The notes beneath the pieces are model-generated. The model worked only from the letters and a program-made list of their open reading frames with translations. It was not told where the DNA came from and did not search any database. Source: Daucus carota subsp. sativus (taxonomy: Eukaryota; Streptophyta; Magnoliopsida; Apiales; Apiaceae). From it: DNA of 64,000 nt. Positions 10,076-22,804 of the stretch are shown here, in pieces. The stretch is taken from positions 47,457,364 through 47,521,363 of the forward strand of contig NC_030382.2 in NCBI RefSeq assembly GCF_001625215.2. Direction: 5' to 3'. The translations under genes were made by a program, and so were the position numbers. How positions within the stretch are numbered: the stretch's first letter is position 1; each line of letters opens with the position of its first letter.

Positions 10076-12541
10076 TTTTGGTAATAACCTGCGATGTAAT
10101 TAATTCGTAGAGTAGTCGGTATAAGTATTCAAGTATAGGCAGCATAAAATTAAAAGCTGTTGAAGAGAAAATGAAAGAATAAATACCTTATGCCTATAAG
10201 AGATAAGAGAGGTGAGATCTGGTGAAGAGAAGTAATGGAGTTTGGTGGTGAAGAAGAGTTATAGTAGAGTGTTTCTTTGGAGAAGCTCGGTCAACAGATG
10301 TTGAATCTGGGGGAATGGGAAAATAGATGTAAACACAATGTTTACAGCTATGAAGGGGATCTTGAAAGAGACGGATCAAGATTCTTTTTCCATTATTCGA
10401 GTTTTACCTGAGAATGGGACTGTATTCGTCTGTAACTTTATCTCCTTTTTGAAAGTGATTCCATATTTGATGCTTGTATATTCTGTATTCAGACAGCATT
10501 GACATTAGTGTTATTATATTTGCTTTAATAAGGATTGTAAAGATAAAACTGAAACGACAATTAATTTTATTATTAATATGTTCGATAATTGTAAATTTTG
10601 TGGATTTAGTCAAAAACACTCCTATGAAAAACTTAAAAATAAATATTTCAATTTTTACTTCTAATTTAGAAGAACAATATTTTAAAAACTTTATTTTGAA
10701 CATGCATTTTTTAACTTCGAATAGTGTGGGAATAAACCATACGACTTATATTTCAATCCTTTAGAGCATTCTTGACTCTTATAAGTGTTAATGATTATGT
10801 GCAAACTAATTTTAATATTATTTTTATTGGGCATAAATTTTAAGATCAATATGGATTTTTTTTTCATAATTAGGATTGTACGGGGAAACAATTCATAATT
10901 GTAAAAGACATACCAGGTTTTTCAAAAGTAATAGCGGTGTATTTGATTGGGAATCCCAATCATTTTTTGGCATTCATGAAATCCGAGGGTATTCGATTGG
11001 GATTCTTTGAAATCCATTAAAATCCAGAGTTATTCAATTGGGATTTTAAATTGTGCTACAAATTCTGGTGGTATTCAATTGACATTTTAAATTATGCTTT
11101 GAAATCCGATGGTATTCAATTGGGATTGTTATGCAATTTATTAAAATCTTATAGTATTGAAATGGTGAAGTATTTTTTGGGAATAACTTGTAATGGTAGA
11201 TTTTGTGGCATTCTTTAGTGTATTTAAAGTTTTTTGAAATATTATCATAACCAATGAAATTTTGAAGCATTGTACTCAAATCCCATCAACTCTGCGAAAT
11301 TTTATGAAGAAACCGCACTTAATCAAAATCAAAAACAATCCATTACAATCCATACACTTAAAAAAATATATTAAAATCCCAAAAAAATGCACCCCTATAA
11401 GAGTAAGTATAATACTCTACAATATTTTACAGCCTTCTGGAGTGATGAATTAAGATTAATTTTACAAATCAGATGGTTGATATAGAGAACTCCTTAGTAT
11501 TTTTCAATCATACTAAGCAGTGTCGTAATTGATATTTGCAACTATGATAAGTAAGATTAAAGTTATTTTGGTTGATATGGTTGATATTGAATAATAACAT
11601 ATATTTTGTTCAAACAACAAATGAAGGAAAATATAAAAACAAACTATTTGCTGAAGTAATGATTTATTTTATAGCTGATAGTAAGTATTGTTACTCAAAT
11701 AGTTCTATTTGAGCGGTGACATATAATTCTATGCGATGGTAAGGTTTCTGTTATAACAATCTTAAGAATTCAAATTTCACCCAGTACATGACTACACTTG
11801 GTCTTAACGTGCAAACTTTTGACAATATCGGTGTAACGTGCAAAATTATTTATAAATGCGAACCATGTGAAGATATGTTGTACGATTATTTGTCAACCTG
11901 TTATGGACACATATCATGGCTCAGGTAGAAAAGATAGTCCCGTCTGACTTATTTTTTTAAAAAAACCATTAGATTTACACATCAAAATGTCGGATTAACT
12001 TTGGTTTTATAAACGGATATGGTGTATGATGTAAGATAAATTAATTTAGATAGTACAGTTAGGAGAGTCTTATTTTTCCTCCTATATATACTTTATATTA
12101 CTATTACTAATATTGTGTGTTAGGAAAATTCTAGGATGAAAGGGCAAATTAAAATCTAAATTCCTTATATTTGGCATTATTAATAGACATTATGATACTG
12201 AAATTTATCTTCATCTTGGATTTTCCCCCCACAAAAGCTGAATAACAAAATTGTTTAAACCCATTGCCAGAACCTTTTTAATTTGATTAGCAAAAAAAGT
12301 TTTTGGGGAAATTTTGTAATAGAACATTGAAGCACATAGTTGGGATAAAAATGAAGAATAGTAAGAAAAATGGTAAACATGAAATATGTAACATGAAAAC
12401 TGCATAAAACATTTAAGTGCATAGCAGTATGAAAGTCAAATAATGTAACACCTTCGTAGACATCAAATCTCAGACTGACTTAATCAGATTACATCTTGTT
12501 TCCAAAAAATAATCCTTGATAAACCCAAAAAAGGAAGAAGT
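10076..12541. other. Non-coding stretch between RPA-like copy B and RepHel
   Basis: AT-rich, no credible ORF. It holds the MITE at 10934-11395 and the 3' flank of RepHel. Near 12075-12110 a pyrimidine-rich TCCTATATATACTTTATA run precedes TTACTATTACTA; it resembles some Helitron 5' ends but is not preceded by A. Confidence 0.4.
10934..11395. mobile_element. MITE with internally repeated GGTATTCAATTGGGATT motif
   Basis: Imperfect terminal inverted repeats: left GCGGTGTATTTGATTGGGA, right (reverse complement) GGGGTGCATTTTTTTGGGA. The inside is a run of four or five degenerate copies of GGTATTCAATTGGGATTTTA, each followed by a variant of GAAATCC. Flanks could give a TA target duplication but this is weak. 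No coding capacity, so non-autonomous. Superfamily not assigned. Confidence 0.6.
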
Positions 12542-15500
12542 TTACTGAACATCAGGCAAATTATAGAATACCTCTTTGTATACTATATTTTGCGTGATAT
12601 TAGTGGAACTTCCATTATCAGCATCAATGAAAATCCTAAGGCCTTGCGGTGAAGTGACTCTGCTGACAGCAACATAAAACTGTCCGTGAGTAAAAACAGG
12701 CTTAGGCAAGAATAAGCCAACACTCTCGAGAGATTGCCCCTGTGACTTGTTGATTGTCATTGAGTAGCAAATTTGTAATGGCATCTGTTTCCGTAATAAT
12801 TTGAATGGTAACTTTGATTCCGTTGGACATAGCTCCATTCTTGGAATAAAATGACGGGTGCCAACAAATGCACCACAAATGACTTCACACTGGACACAAT
12901 GCTTAAGACATTTTGTAACCATCATTCGGGTACCATTGCAAAGACCAAGTGTTTGGTTTAGGTTTCTCATGAGCATGACAGCAGCACCTACCTTCAACCT
13001 CAACTCATGCGGTGGCAATCCAGGAATGTTGAATGCATTCAAATATTCAGGTGGAAAAGCAAAGTTTAAGTCAGAAGCAGTACCGCCGAAGTCCTCAGCT
13101 CTGTCAATACTGTAGTAAGAGAAGATTTCGCCAGGTATTGAATCAACAATAACTGAATTCAGTTGGCCTACAGTATGATTAGTCGGTGTTAATATTGCAC
13201 GCTCGCTGAGGTATTTACTTTTCTGATAGTTTGTTGTGAAATCTGGATATGTCCATTTTATCATGTTGTCCACAGTATTAGACATCTGAGGATCACAGAA
13301 ATCAGCAGGAACAATAATATCATCTTCGTTCTCGCATAGTGATGAATCTGATGGAGGATCCAATTTGCCATTACCAACTTGAAGTACCCACTCTGCAAAC
13401 TTTCTCAAACTTTGAACTTCCTCTTGAGTCTTTCCTTGGGTGAGGCGCATGTTCTGTTTAAGGACGAAAATAGTTGCAGCACGCCATAACCTAGATCTTG
13501 TAATACAGGCAGAAACAATGTCACCTCTTGAGCCCATATCAATCACAGGGAGAATCTGACGAAAATCGCCGCCAAGCAAAACGGTTATGCCACCGAAAGG
13601 AATTTCAGCTTTTTCTGGACTGACTGATTTCATAATATCTCTGAGAGAACGGTCAAGGCACTCAAAAGCATAGCGATGCTGCATCGGAGCTTCATCCCAT
13701 ATTATAAGGCTGGTATGCTTTATGAGCTGAGCTATATCTGAATTATGAGCTATAGAACATGAAGAATCTTCATCCAGCACAATTGGAATTTTAAACCTTG
13801 AATGAGCAGTACGACCTCCTGGCATCAGTGTAGCAGCAATACCGGAGGAGGCAACTGGTAGTACAATCTTACCCAGCGAACGAAGCTTGTATATCAAAGT
13901 TTTCCATACATAAGTCTTGCCGCACCCACCACTCCCGTAAACAAAAAAAAGACCACCTTCACCTTTTTCAACTGAATTGAAAACAGCATTATATAATTCA
14001 AGTTGTTCTGCATTACAGTTTGGGAACAACTTGTTGAATTCTTCTTCCATTTCATTTATGTCATAACTTGTTTCATCCACAATTAAATTGTCAGAACCAT
14101 GTTCAAGAAACGCTGCAGGTGGTTGCGGTAGTTGCCCATATTGCTTTAATGATTTTCCTATAGATCTCAGAATCTTATCAATCTCTGGATTTAAGAAAAA
14201 ACTCTTGGTTAGATTAGATTTTGAAAAGGGTATGATATCTTAAAATTAAACATTATGTAATGAAAAGATGAATTTACCTGCAAGAGCAAAAAACTGAAGC
14301 TGCTTGTCACTCAAACTGCTTTCTGTTCCAGTTTTTTTCCTACGTAACATGATGATATCATCCGACATTGCCTTCCAGTGTTTCTTCCATAATGTACCAA
14401 GATCTGATACTTGACAGTTAACCATGATATGTACAAAAAGTTCTCGAATCTGGCCTGGAAAACCACACTTGGAGCACTCTTCCAGTACTTCGGTCCATTC
14501 ATTGTCATCATCTAGGAAACCATATTTCTGACATGCCTGCTTAAAGGTCTTATAGACAACACCATCTACAGTTTTCAACTTGTCAAATGAAGTAGGACCA
14601 CGTACTTTGGTAAGTAATAAACGCAAATACCAAATCTCACCAGAGCTGTGGTGGGTATATAGGAGCCGACCAATCTGGTTTCCTCTTTTACGCATGGTCC
14701 ATATACAATCAGATTCATTCCATACATAGTACTTTGGAATCTCATCATACGTATACTTTCTGGCATTGTGATCCCTTTGGTTCAACTCAAAAAAAGCTTC
14801 CAATTGGCTGCGCTTGTATTTCTCCCTCTCAACAACTTTCTGCAACTCATCATTTTCTCGAAATGTGACATTACGCTTTCCAGGCAGGTGGAATGAAAGG
14901 CGGGCAACAGAAATTGACCGGTAGTGTACATCATATCCAAAAATACGATATGCAGCCTCACAACCACATATATAACGTCCATCAAAGTACGCCTTTATTT
15001 CATCTACAGGAGCCTTTTCCATTGTAGAATCAGGATTGTCCTTTTTACTAACCTCAACAGTAGCACGGTCATGTCCTTTGAGACAGTATTTAAACAAATA
15101 CTTTAAACTACGCGCATGACAACAAATTTCAACGTTCATGTGACACTGGTATCTTACCAGCAAATCTCTATTGTATGGAACAACATATTGGTTGTCAAGT
15201 TCTGATTTGCCTTTCTTAACAGTTATTCCCGTATTTCTACGCTTATAGATGGGAAAACCAGATTGATCAAATGTTGTTTGAGAACAGTACCTGCGTGAAA
15301 AGAAAATGAGGCAACATCAGTAATCCATTTGATAAAATGGAAATTAACATGAATAATGATGTAAGCACTTACTTTTTCGGGAAATGCTTAGAACATTTAA
15401 AGTTCTTCATGCAAGGAGACTTGGTATTCTCCAATCCACATGGACCGTGAATCATGTGCTTTGCAACAGCTTTATAACCAGCAGGATCCTTTTCGGGATC

Positions 15501-18500
15501 AGGAATTTCAGCAGATACAAAACTATCCACATTTGAATTGAGTTTTTTCTTTGATTCCATGTCAAGCCATATCAGCATGTGCACGTGTGGGAGACCTCGT
15601 TTCTGGAACTCCACAACATACATTACTACATGAACAAATTTAGGTCAGGCACAAAACAATTTTATAAAGTAAAATAAAAAAAGTTAAATTCTTAAATACT
15701 CACTGGCTACGCATTCTCCAAAATATTTCTTGTTCTTTATGTCGTCCATAAGCTGATCAAGTTTGAGTTTAAAAACACGGGCAATAATATCTGGACAATC
15801 AACTGAAAGACAGCCTGGAAGAAGTTTCATCATCTCTGCTATTTCATCCCACATTGGGTTTGTCGTCATTGTAAGAAAAATGTCGGGGTGACCAATATGG
15901 CGACATACAGCAAGAGCATCTTGGAAGCATTGTTGCATATACCTCTTCGAACCAAGAAAACTGGCAGGTAGTACAAAACCTTTACCAACATTATTGGTAC
16001 TATTCTCTCCTGTCCTAAGACTTGCTTTAATATTACTGTAAAGATCATTACGCAGGGTAGTCTGGTGAGTTCGGAACCACCATAACCGAGCTTGTTCAAT
16101 TGCGGAAAAAGCATCAACGATGTATTGTTGGAAAAGCCTGCCACCAAGCCGAGCAGTGCAACCTAGAATTAAAAATTACACAAAGTCAATTAAATGGTGA
16201 TCTAAAGATTAAGGAGCAACAGAATATCAATTTCATAACTGAAATGTATGGATCAAACTTTATTACCTTCATTATGACGCACTTGGAGCCTGTAGGAATA
16301 ATACTCCTTCATTGTAACTTGCTTTCGCTTTTTGCCTTCGTAGTTTTTTGTTTTCTCATAAGGGATATCATCGTGGTATCCATCTTCACCGTTGGGGAAA
16401 AGAAGAGGATATTGTAATGCCATCAACTTGGGATGGATATCGGATATTCGTTCGAGACCACCAATCTTGCTTTCAATAATAATATCACGAGAACCACATG
16501 TATCTTCCAAGTCACCAACCATGATTGCTCCAACCTCATTGGATGGTCCAATAAAATTTTCACGACCACTTACAGCACGACAAACTTTCATGACTATTTT
16601 CAGGTCTTGTACAGGATCATCTTTGAAACGATCACGTGCCATACGGAAGAATGGAACTAATTCATTTGTAGCCTCAAGCATCTCCAAAAGACTGGTGACA
16701 ACATTGACATCTACTGCTTCACCATTATCAACCCTAACCCACTTCATTCGGTTCTCAACTTCATTTTCAGTATCGTATATATACAACTGACAGAATTTGG
16801 GGTCATCACCCTCGTTAGGCAACAAAGAACCAAAGACATGGTGATTCTGGCCGTGTAGTCGGTAGATGAAAGGACCAGATCCATTATTTACAGAATGATC
16901 AACCTTCCCACCCATGGATGTAAACGCAAACATCGTGTTGTACAAACGAATATTATTCTTGAAATTTTTCCCTTTTACTGGATCATTGTACAACTGTTGA
17001 AGATATAGAGGGGTAGGAGGAGCTTTTGGGAGCTTGATCTGACCCTTGCCACAACAAACATAAAATTCAGGAGTTCCTTTGGTGACATTCTTGTTCACGC
17101 GCTCTTCCTTCCACATTATAGATCCACATTTCAGACATTTAGAAGAGGGAGGTCCCAAACTTGCATAACCTGGGGCGAAATCATGACTTTTCATTATTAA
17201 TTATTAATGCGACATTAGTGGCAAATAATAGGTTAGGAGCAGTTTCAATACCAGAATCAGTAGGTATGCCTTCATCAGGTACAAAAATGTTGTCTTCAAC
17301 ATCATCATCATCATTAAGCAAATCTGCAGAACAAAATAAATATATATTACATCATATATCCTATATTTAAATTAAACCTACAAACAAAGAAATGACATCT
17401 TCTACAACTATATTACCGCCATCATAAAGAATGTCAGCATCCTGAGTTATATGAGTTTGATCACCTGAGATGTATGGTTCCAATTAACAATTTATTTAGG
17501 AAATTGAATATGCAATAATAAAAAATATGATATTGTGAAATTCCTACCAAAGTCATCATCGGTTTCCTCTATTGGCACTGATGAATCATTGCGTATATCT
17601 CCAAATAATTGAGAACTACACTGAGCGAGTTTTTCAGCATCAAACTTTTTACTCTTCCGAGATATTATAGGGTCTTTTTTTCGAGGGGGAGCTCTAATTT
17701 TGGTAGTTCTACTCTGTTTATTAACAGGAGTAGCCAATGTCTGAGATGTGACATTAGAACTTGACATATGAACATCATAATTGTTGCAATGCAAAGATGT
17801 ATTGTTTCCTGTAAAGATATCAACTATTATCATGAAAACCTTTGTACAGATCTATATATTAGTAGAAATATGTATTAACAAAGACATACCTTCTTTGTTC
17901 AAGTTTGTAATATTTGATAGAGGAATTCTTGACTCAGAAGGTCTTTTAAAAGCTGTTCCTTTCACCAGAACATCCTCAATCCTTGGATGATAAGGTGTGT
18001 TGCTCCCTGTGCTTTTGAAAGGACCAATCCCAGCTCTGCTTAATTTATTAACAGAAGGACCTTCTGGCTGGGATTGACCATTACTCTCAGACATAAGAAC
18101 ATCGTCATTATTGAGATGCATTGTAGAATTCATTCCTGTTCATATATAAAATAACAATCAATATTATAAAAATCATAATTAACAAAAAAATTTGGCATTA
18201 CTGTTAAGGTTCGTAACATCACCTGGGCTGTTGAGGTTGGTAATATTTGATAAAGTAATTCTTGAAGAAGGTGTACTAAATCCCATGCTGGTGTAATTTG
18301 GACAATTGGAAGGAAGTGTCCTTGAAATTGTTGATCTTTGTTCAATGCTGCTGAAATTAGTACTGTGGGACATAGGTGTTCTTGAAGAACCTGATCTTTG
18401 TCCCTTACCAGAACTATCATCATTATTGCCATCTACTTGTCCTAACAGTAATATATGAGAACATTAAAAGGGTATAAAAATGGACATATTGCTAAAGAAC

Positions 18501-18943
18501 AACTACTCAAGAATCTTAAAAATGCAATAATCTTAAATCATTTGCTAAAGAAAACAACTACTCAAGAAAATTATAAAAGGGACCTGTAATGTTCTCCTTA
18601 AAAACTGGTATTGCTGAATTTCCTTGAGATTGTAGAGTATGCCTTCTTCGTTTTGAGGCAGAAGCTATTCAATAATTATATCAAAACAAAACAAACAAAC
18701 AATCATGAATAACAAAGAATCAACAAATAAACCAAGCAAGCACAAACACTGAACCTCAAGAACACTAACATCAAGAAAACAAACAATCAAAACTCACCAC
18801 AATCTGAAAGTAGAGAGGTAAAATTATCAAGTTTCAAGTGATTGTAATTACCCTGTAAACACACATGCAACAGGTTAGATAATGATGAATAATTGAAATT
18901 TAACAAATAAACCAAACAAGCACAAAAACTGAACCTCTTTCAT
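12542..18943 (-). CDS. Helitron RepHel: HUH replication nuclease plus Pif1-type helicase
   Basis: Thirteen exons read by eye: 18935-18943, 18798-18852, 18584-18664, 18202-18441, 17890-18135, 17548-17808, 17417-17464, 17252-17323, 16267-17169, 15704-16162, 15373-15625, 14278-15290, 12542-14184. The sum is 5,283 bp, exactly 1,761 codons, with no internal stop. The N-terminus is Ser/Asn-rich with repeated RI(T/P)LSNITNLN boxes. A Cys zinc motif follows (KCLKCGS...WKEERVNK), then the Helitron-like N domain. The Rep nuclease has HUH in LPHVHMLIWL (near residue 805) and paired tyrosines in SLKYLFKYCLKG (near 940 and 944). The helicase has Walker A GSGGCGKT (~1300), Walker B LIIWDEAP, GGDFRQILPV, INKSQGQSLE and YVAVSRV. 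It should nick and unwind DNA for rolling-circle-like transposition. The three-codon first exon is the least certain part. Confidence 0.88.
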
Positions 18944-20401
18944 GATATCAGCAATTCAAGAATTTGAAAGAGGGTTTTTCAAATTCGACGAATTGAAATG
19001 AGATGCTTAAATGATATAGTTAGATCTGGAAGAAAAAAATACAAAAACGAAAATGGAAATGGAATTTGAATCAACAATTTGTAATACCTTAAAGCAGTCA
19101 CCTGAAAAGGAAATGAAGCTGGAATATTTGGAATACTCTTCAAAGGTCAACAGACGAAGACAAATTGAAATCTGGGATAAAGTGCAGCCCTGGGCAGATC
19201 ATGTGCTACTGAGAAGTGAGTTACCAAAATCGGGAAGAAGCCATCTGGAGAATCAACTGGACAATAAAGTTTTAAGCTAGTAGTAGTATACAAACAAAAA
19301 GGATGAATGGCAAGAGCTGTAATAATGTTACAACTTTTAAAAGGAAGGTCAGTAAAAAAACTCAGAAGGTAAGATGTGAGAGTGGCATGGGGTGTAATTA
19401 TGTATGAACTCTTGGGGTAGGGGGTGTAAAAAAAACGCCCAAAAGGCAACAGGATTTATAATCTAAAGGATGATGAATTTCAATTAAATTCACCCTCTTA
19501 TTTTTTTGTTCTTTTTAGACATTAGAGACTTGTAGATAACCAACAAGCATAGGAACAATTTGATTACAACTGACTGTCAGTTCCGATAGCTAGAGAGTCT
19601 TGTCGTAGTAATGGCGGAAACATTGAAATACATATTGAGACAGCGAATTTACATGAAAAATTTGAAACGCCACTCAATCAAAATATTGTAGATCTTCTAC
19701 ACCTATATTTTAGAAGTATAAATATTAAGTTCGAAAAATTAAAATAGTTTTTTTGATAAAAAAATTAAATGAATATCATTTAACGAAGATAATATATCAA
19801 AAATTAGATAAAACACGTCGGTAAGGATCGAACACGGGCGGCTTAAAAATAAACACCCTCGTATCAGGTAAGCTACACAAAATTATTGGATTTGGGCCGC
19901 CGTACAGGTAATTGATTCGTTGGACCAAAGTATTTACAAAGTCTTTAAAGGCTGAAACTCAAGTCTGGGGTGTGGCCAAGGCCTAAAGCCAAGTCTCAAA
20001 CTCAAGTCTGGGTGAATGTGTGCACGAGTGTTACTCTATTTCTGTCGAGGATTATTTTGTAAAAATACACAGTAACATGCAGAAGAGTGAAGACTGAAAC
20101 AGCACTATCCAACATTACACAACCAGAAAATACAAAATTGAAGTAAAGATCTCACTTCTCTCGATTCAGGCTCAACTCCTTTTCTATTTGAAAACACTGC
20201 TTCTCCTCAACTAATTAAAGGATAGCAAGAGGTTCCATAACACTGTTAAACAACAATGAAGTCATCTGCCAACTGCTCCTACAATATGTATTTTGGAAAA
20301 TGACAAGAGATGCACTGTAAACCTGTTCCATGTGCTAAAAAGACATACCATTTTCACCAGGGTTCCCAAGGCCAGCTTAACTTATATGAGGGACTGTTAT
20401 T
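18944..20401. other. Intergenic: RepHel upstream region, SINE-like piece, MYB 3' flank
   Basis: No ORF supported. The part near 19380-19445 holds GGGGTGTAATTATG and GGGGGTGTAAAAAAAA, two related strings of unknown meaning. A SINE-like piece lies at about 19803-19885 and the MYB 3' UTR occupies the right end. Confidence 0.4.
19803..19885 (-). mobile_element. tRNA-derived SINE fragment (possible)
   Basis: On the minus strand GTGTAGCTTACCTGATACGAG fits a pol III A box (TRGYNNANNNG), and CGTGTTCGATCCTTACCG about 35 bp later fits a B box (GGTTCGANNCC form). It does not fold into a full tRNA that I can see. No poly-A tail or target duplication was located. Confidence 0.45.
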
Positions 20402-21464
20402 TCAAGTGGCACCTACCCCAAGAAAGTCTATAAATGGAGGTGCTGTTGATGTTTCTTCCACATGATACTTTGACTGTGATTCTTGCACTTCATTTGAACT
20501 CATGACAGAGACAGGGTACAAACCAGGTGCATGTAATGCAGATTGTCTTGAAATGCTACTAGTAGTATGATAAAATGGTTGTGAAGATGGTTTTTTCAGA
20601 GTGCTGGTTGGCTTTTCTTGAAATCCCATTGATTTGGTGCAGAAAGCAGTGAGGCTCAGCTTCCCCCTCCTGGAAGCACTGGACTGTTCTCTATACTTCC
20701 TGGCCATGGCAACATGCCAATGGTTTTTGACAGCATTGTCTGTTCTTCCAGGAAAGAACCTGGCTATTAAAGCCCACTTGTTACCATACATTCTGTGAGC
20801 AGCCATTAGCCTCTCTTCTTCTTCTTCATTAAATGCTCCTCTGTTTATCCTTGGATCCAGCTGGTTGAACCATCTCAGCCTGCAGCTCTTACCTGATATA
20901 TATAGTTCAAACCACTATCAACTAATAATTTTAGATTGAATGAAAATGTCCAGACAAAGTATATTTATTACCTGATCTTGCTTCCATCTTCTCTGCTATA
21001 AGGTTCCAGTTTTGTGGACCATACAGAGCTACAAGATCCCTGAGCTTCTTATCTTCTGCAGGCCTCCAGTGGCCTCTAGAGCACATCTTTGATTGTCCAC
21101 ATGAAGAAGAAGAGTCATGAAAGCCATTTCCCTCCAAGTTGTTTCTTGGAGTGCAACTTTTTTTGCCCATCATATTAGGAGAATAGGAACTTGCTCTGCC
21201 ATCTTCAAACTGGAAAGAGCTCTTGGAATTACTAATGGAGAGAGCATCCATATCATGAAGAATGATTCCCTTGGATGATGATGAAGAAAGAGAAGGATGA
21301 TAATAAACTGAAGAAGCACCTATGTTGTTTGTATTTGGTGCACGTACAGGAGAAACATGAGCAACACACTTATTGGCCATATGTGGTTTGCAATAGTATT
21401 TTATGTGCTTTGCATTAATGTTTGGCCCAAGCTCAGAGTAATTACCAAACCATCGTCTAGACAA
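20402..21464 (-). CDS. R2R3-MYB transcription factor, subgroup 21-like (MYB52/54/56/105/117 type)
   Basis: Two exons, 20972-21464 and 20402-20892, joined at [12 protein letters not shown], total 984 bp and 327 residues. R2 is [20 protein letters not shown]...[10 protein letters not shown]3 is [20 protein letters not shown]...[20 protein letters not shown]. The regularly spaced Trp residues are present, with the R3 first Trp replaced by Phe as usual in plants. The [11 protein letters not shown] opening, [11 protein letters not shown] linker and HWHVAMARK ending are typical of subgroup 21, nuclear regulators of secondary wall, organ boundary or ABA responses in Arabidopsis. The long N-terminal Ser-rich region (~115 residues) before R2 fits the group. 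An alternative start is [12 protein letters not shown]. The exact orthologue cannot be named. Confidence 0.88.
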
Positions 21465-21535
21465 TCATAATGACAAGCAAACAAGTTGGTAATAAGGAGT
21501 ATTCTTTTATATTTATGCAACAAGAAGAAGGCCGA

Positions 21536-21556
21536 TATATATATATATATATATAT
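21536..21556. repeat. (AT)n microsatellite upstream of the MYB gene
   Basis: About ten AT units roughly 75 bp upstream of the MYB start codon; probably within its 5' UTR or promoter. Confidence 0.8.
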
Positions 21557-21931
21557 GGATGTGAAGGAAGGCCAATAATGGAAAGGCAGAGCTTTTCCTT
21601 GTGAACAAAAACAAAAAAGACCACAAGTGGGGAAGTGAAACCTTTTGACTTATTATCTCACTTCTCATAAGAGAAACTATGCTTCAGTTCTAAAGCGGTC
21701 TGTCTGAACAAAGACTCACAAGTCACAAGTCACAAATCCACTTCTCAGACGACACATGCATTATTGCATTAAAATTTTTGAAATTCACTTGCATGACAAG
21801 AAATTATATTGGTAATTGTTTGCTGGATAAGTTGGTAGAAACATTGTCAACAAGTTAGATTTTCTTAGTAAATGGAAAGCGGTCACTGGATTTACATTTA
21901 CTGCACACACATACTGTATACTAATTAATTA

Positions 21932-22233
21932 CTCCCTCCGTCTCAATTTATAGGTCATTTTGGAATAAACCCGCATATTAAGAAAAAGGTTGGTTAGAAA
22001 GAATCTTATCTCATGTATCATTAATTAGTGCATTGACAAGTGAGAATATAGTTGAGTTTCAAAAAAATCACAATAAATATAAGGAGTTAGTGCATTGAGA
22101 AATGAGAATGATGTTGAGTTTCAAAAAAGTCACAATTAATATGTAGATAAATTTGTATTGAAAGAAGAGAGGGACAAGTATTTTGGAACAAATTTTTTTT
22201 CCAAAATGGACCTATAAATTGAGACGGAGGGAG
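21932..22233. mobile_element. Stowaway-like MITE, TA target duplication
   Basis: Terminal inverted repeats of ~33 bp starting CTCCCTCCGTCTCAATTTAT, matching the other end except for one inserted base. TA lies on both sides (21930-21931 and 22234-22235). The interior holds two copies of a ~65-bp block (TTAGTGCATTGA...GTTGAGTTTCAAAAAA). No coding capacity. It lies ~470 bp upstream of the MYB start. Confidence 0.88.
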
Positions 22234-22489
22234 TACCATTGTAAAAAAGACTCCTACTCAACTCAGATCTTGAGGATGGTAAGAAATCATCAAACAAATA
22301 AAGCCTGTTTACAGAATTACAGTAAATTTCGAGTATCATTCAGCTTGAGTAGTACGAGCTAGTGTTCTTAGGGTTTAATAAGCTCATCTCGTACACTGGG
22401 CAACGCCAATCCATGCATGCATTTTGTACTAAGGGTTACGTCATTACTTTATTGTTGTTTGTACCCTTCAGTCTTTGAGTAGTTAGTTA

Positions 22490-22691
22490 CTCCCTCAGTC
22501 CCTCTGGGATCTATACATTTGTATTGGGCTTAATATTTAAGTGATAGATTTGGAAAAGTAGATGAAGTTAGTGGGTGGGTGGGATTTTTATATTATAAAA
22601 GTTTACTATTTTGGGAAAGTTTTGAAATGTATAGAATTGAATGGGACATCCCGAAAAGGAAAGTGTATAGAATTCAAAGGGACGGAGAGAG
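22490..22691. mobile_element. Stowaway-like MITE, diverged ends
   Basis: Left CTCCCTCAGTCCCTCTGGGA with ATCTATACATT; right end reverse complement CTCTCTCCGTCCCTTTGAAT with TCTATACACTT. TA flanks both sides. About 200 bp, non-coding. Confidence 0.75.
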
Positions 22692-22804
22692 TAATTAGTT
22701 ATCTCTCAGATGTCATCTCAGATTCAACCCAGTAACTGAGATCTTACTGGGAACTTGTGAAAAGATTTACTCCATGCCTCTTTAATCAAGCCTGTACCTG
22801 CTGC

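Larger units (their letters stand above)
5045..18943 (-). mobile_element. Candidate autonomous Helitron (RepHel plus two RPA-like genes); ends not located
   Basis: The span given is only the coding extent. Three co-oriented genes (RepHel at 12542-18943, RPA-like at 7653-10075 and 5045-7213) match the gene set known for plant Helitrons. All three read open across every junction checked, which suggests a recently active element. The true ends should be a 5' TC and a 3' CTRR preceded by a short GC hairpin, set between A and T. I could not identify either with confidence. A sequence resembling a 5' Helitron end (minus strand TATACTACTACTAG, about 19277-19290) lies just upstream of RepHel but lacks a TC. 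The RPA genes could lie in a separate element. Confidence 0.5.

Noticed and set aside
12075-12110. Possible Helitron 5' end on the plus strand (TCCTATATATAC)
   Set aside because: Not preceded by A, and no matching CTRR end with hairpin was found at a sensible distance.
19277-19290. Possible Helitron 5' end (minus strand TATACTACTACTAG)
   Set aside because: Lacks the terminal TC and the A/T insertion context; kept only as a hint.
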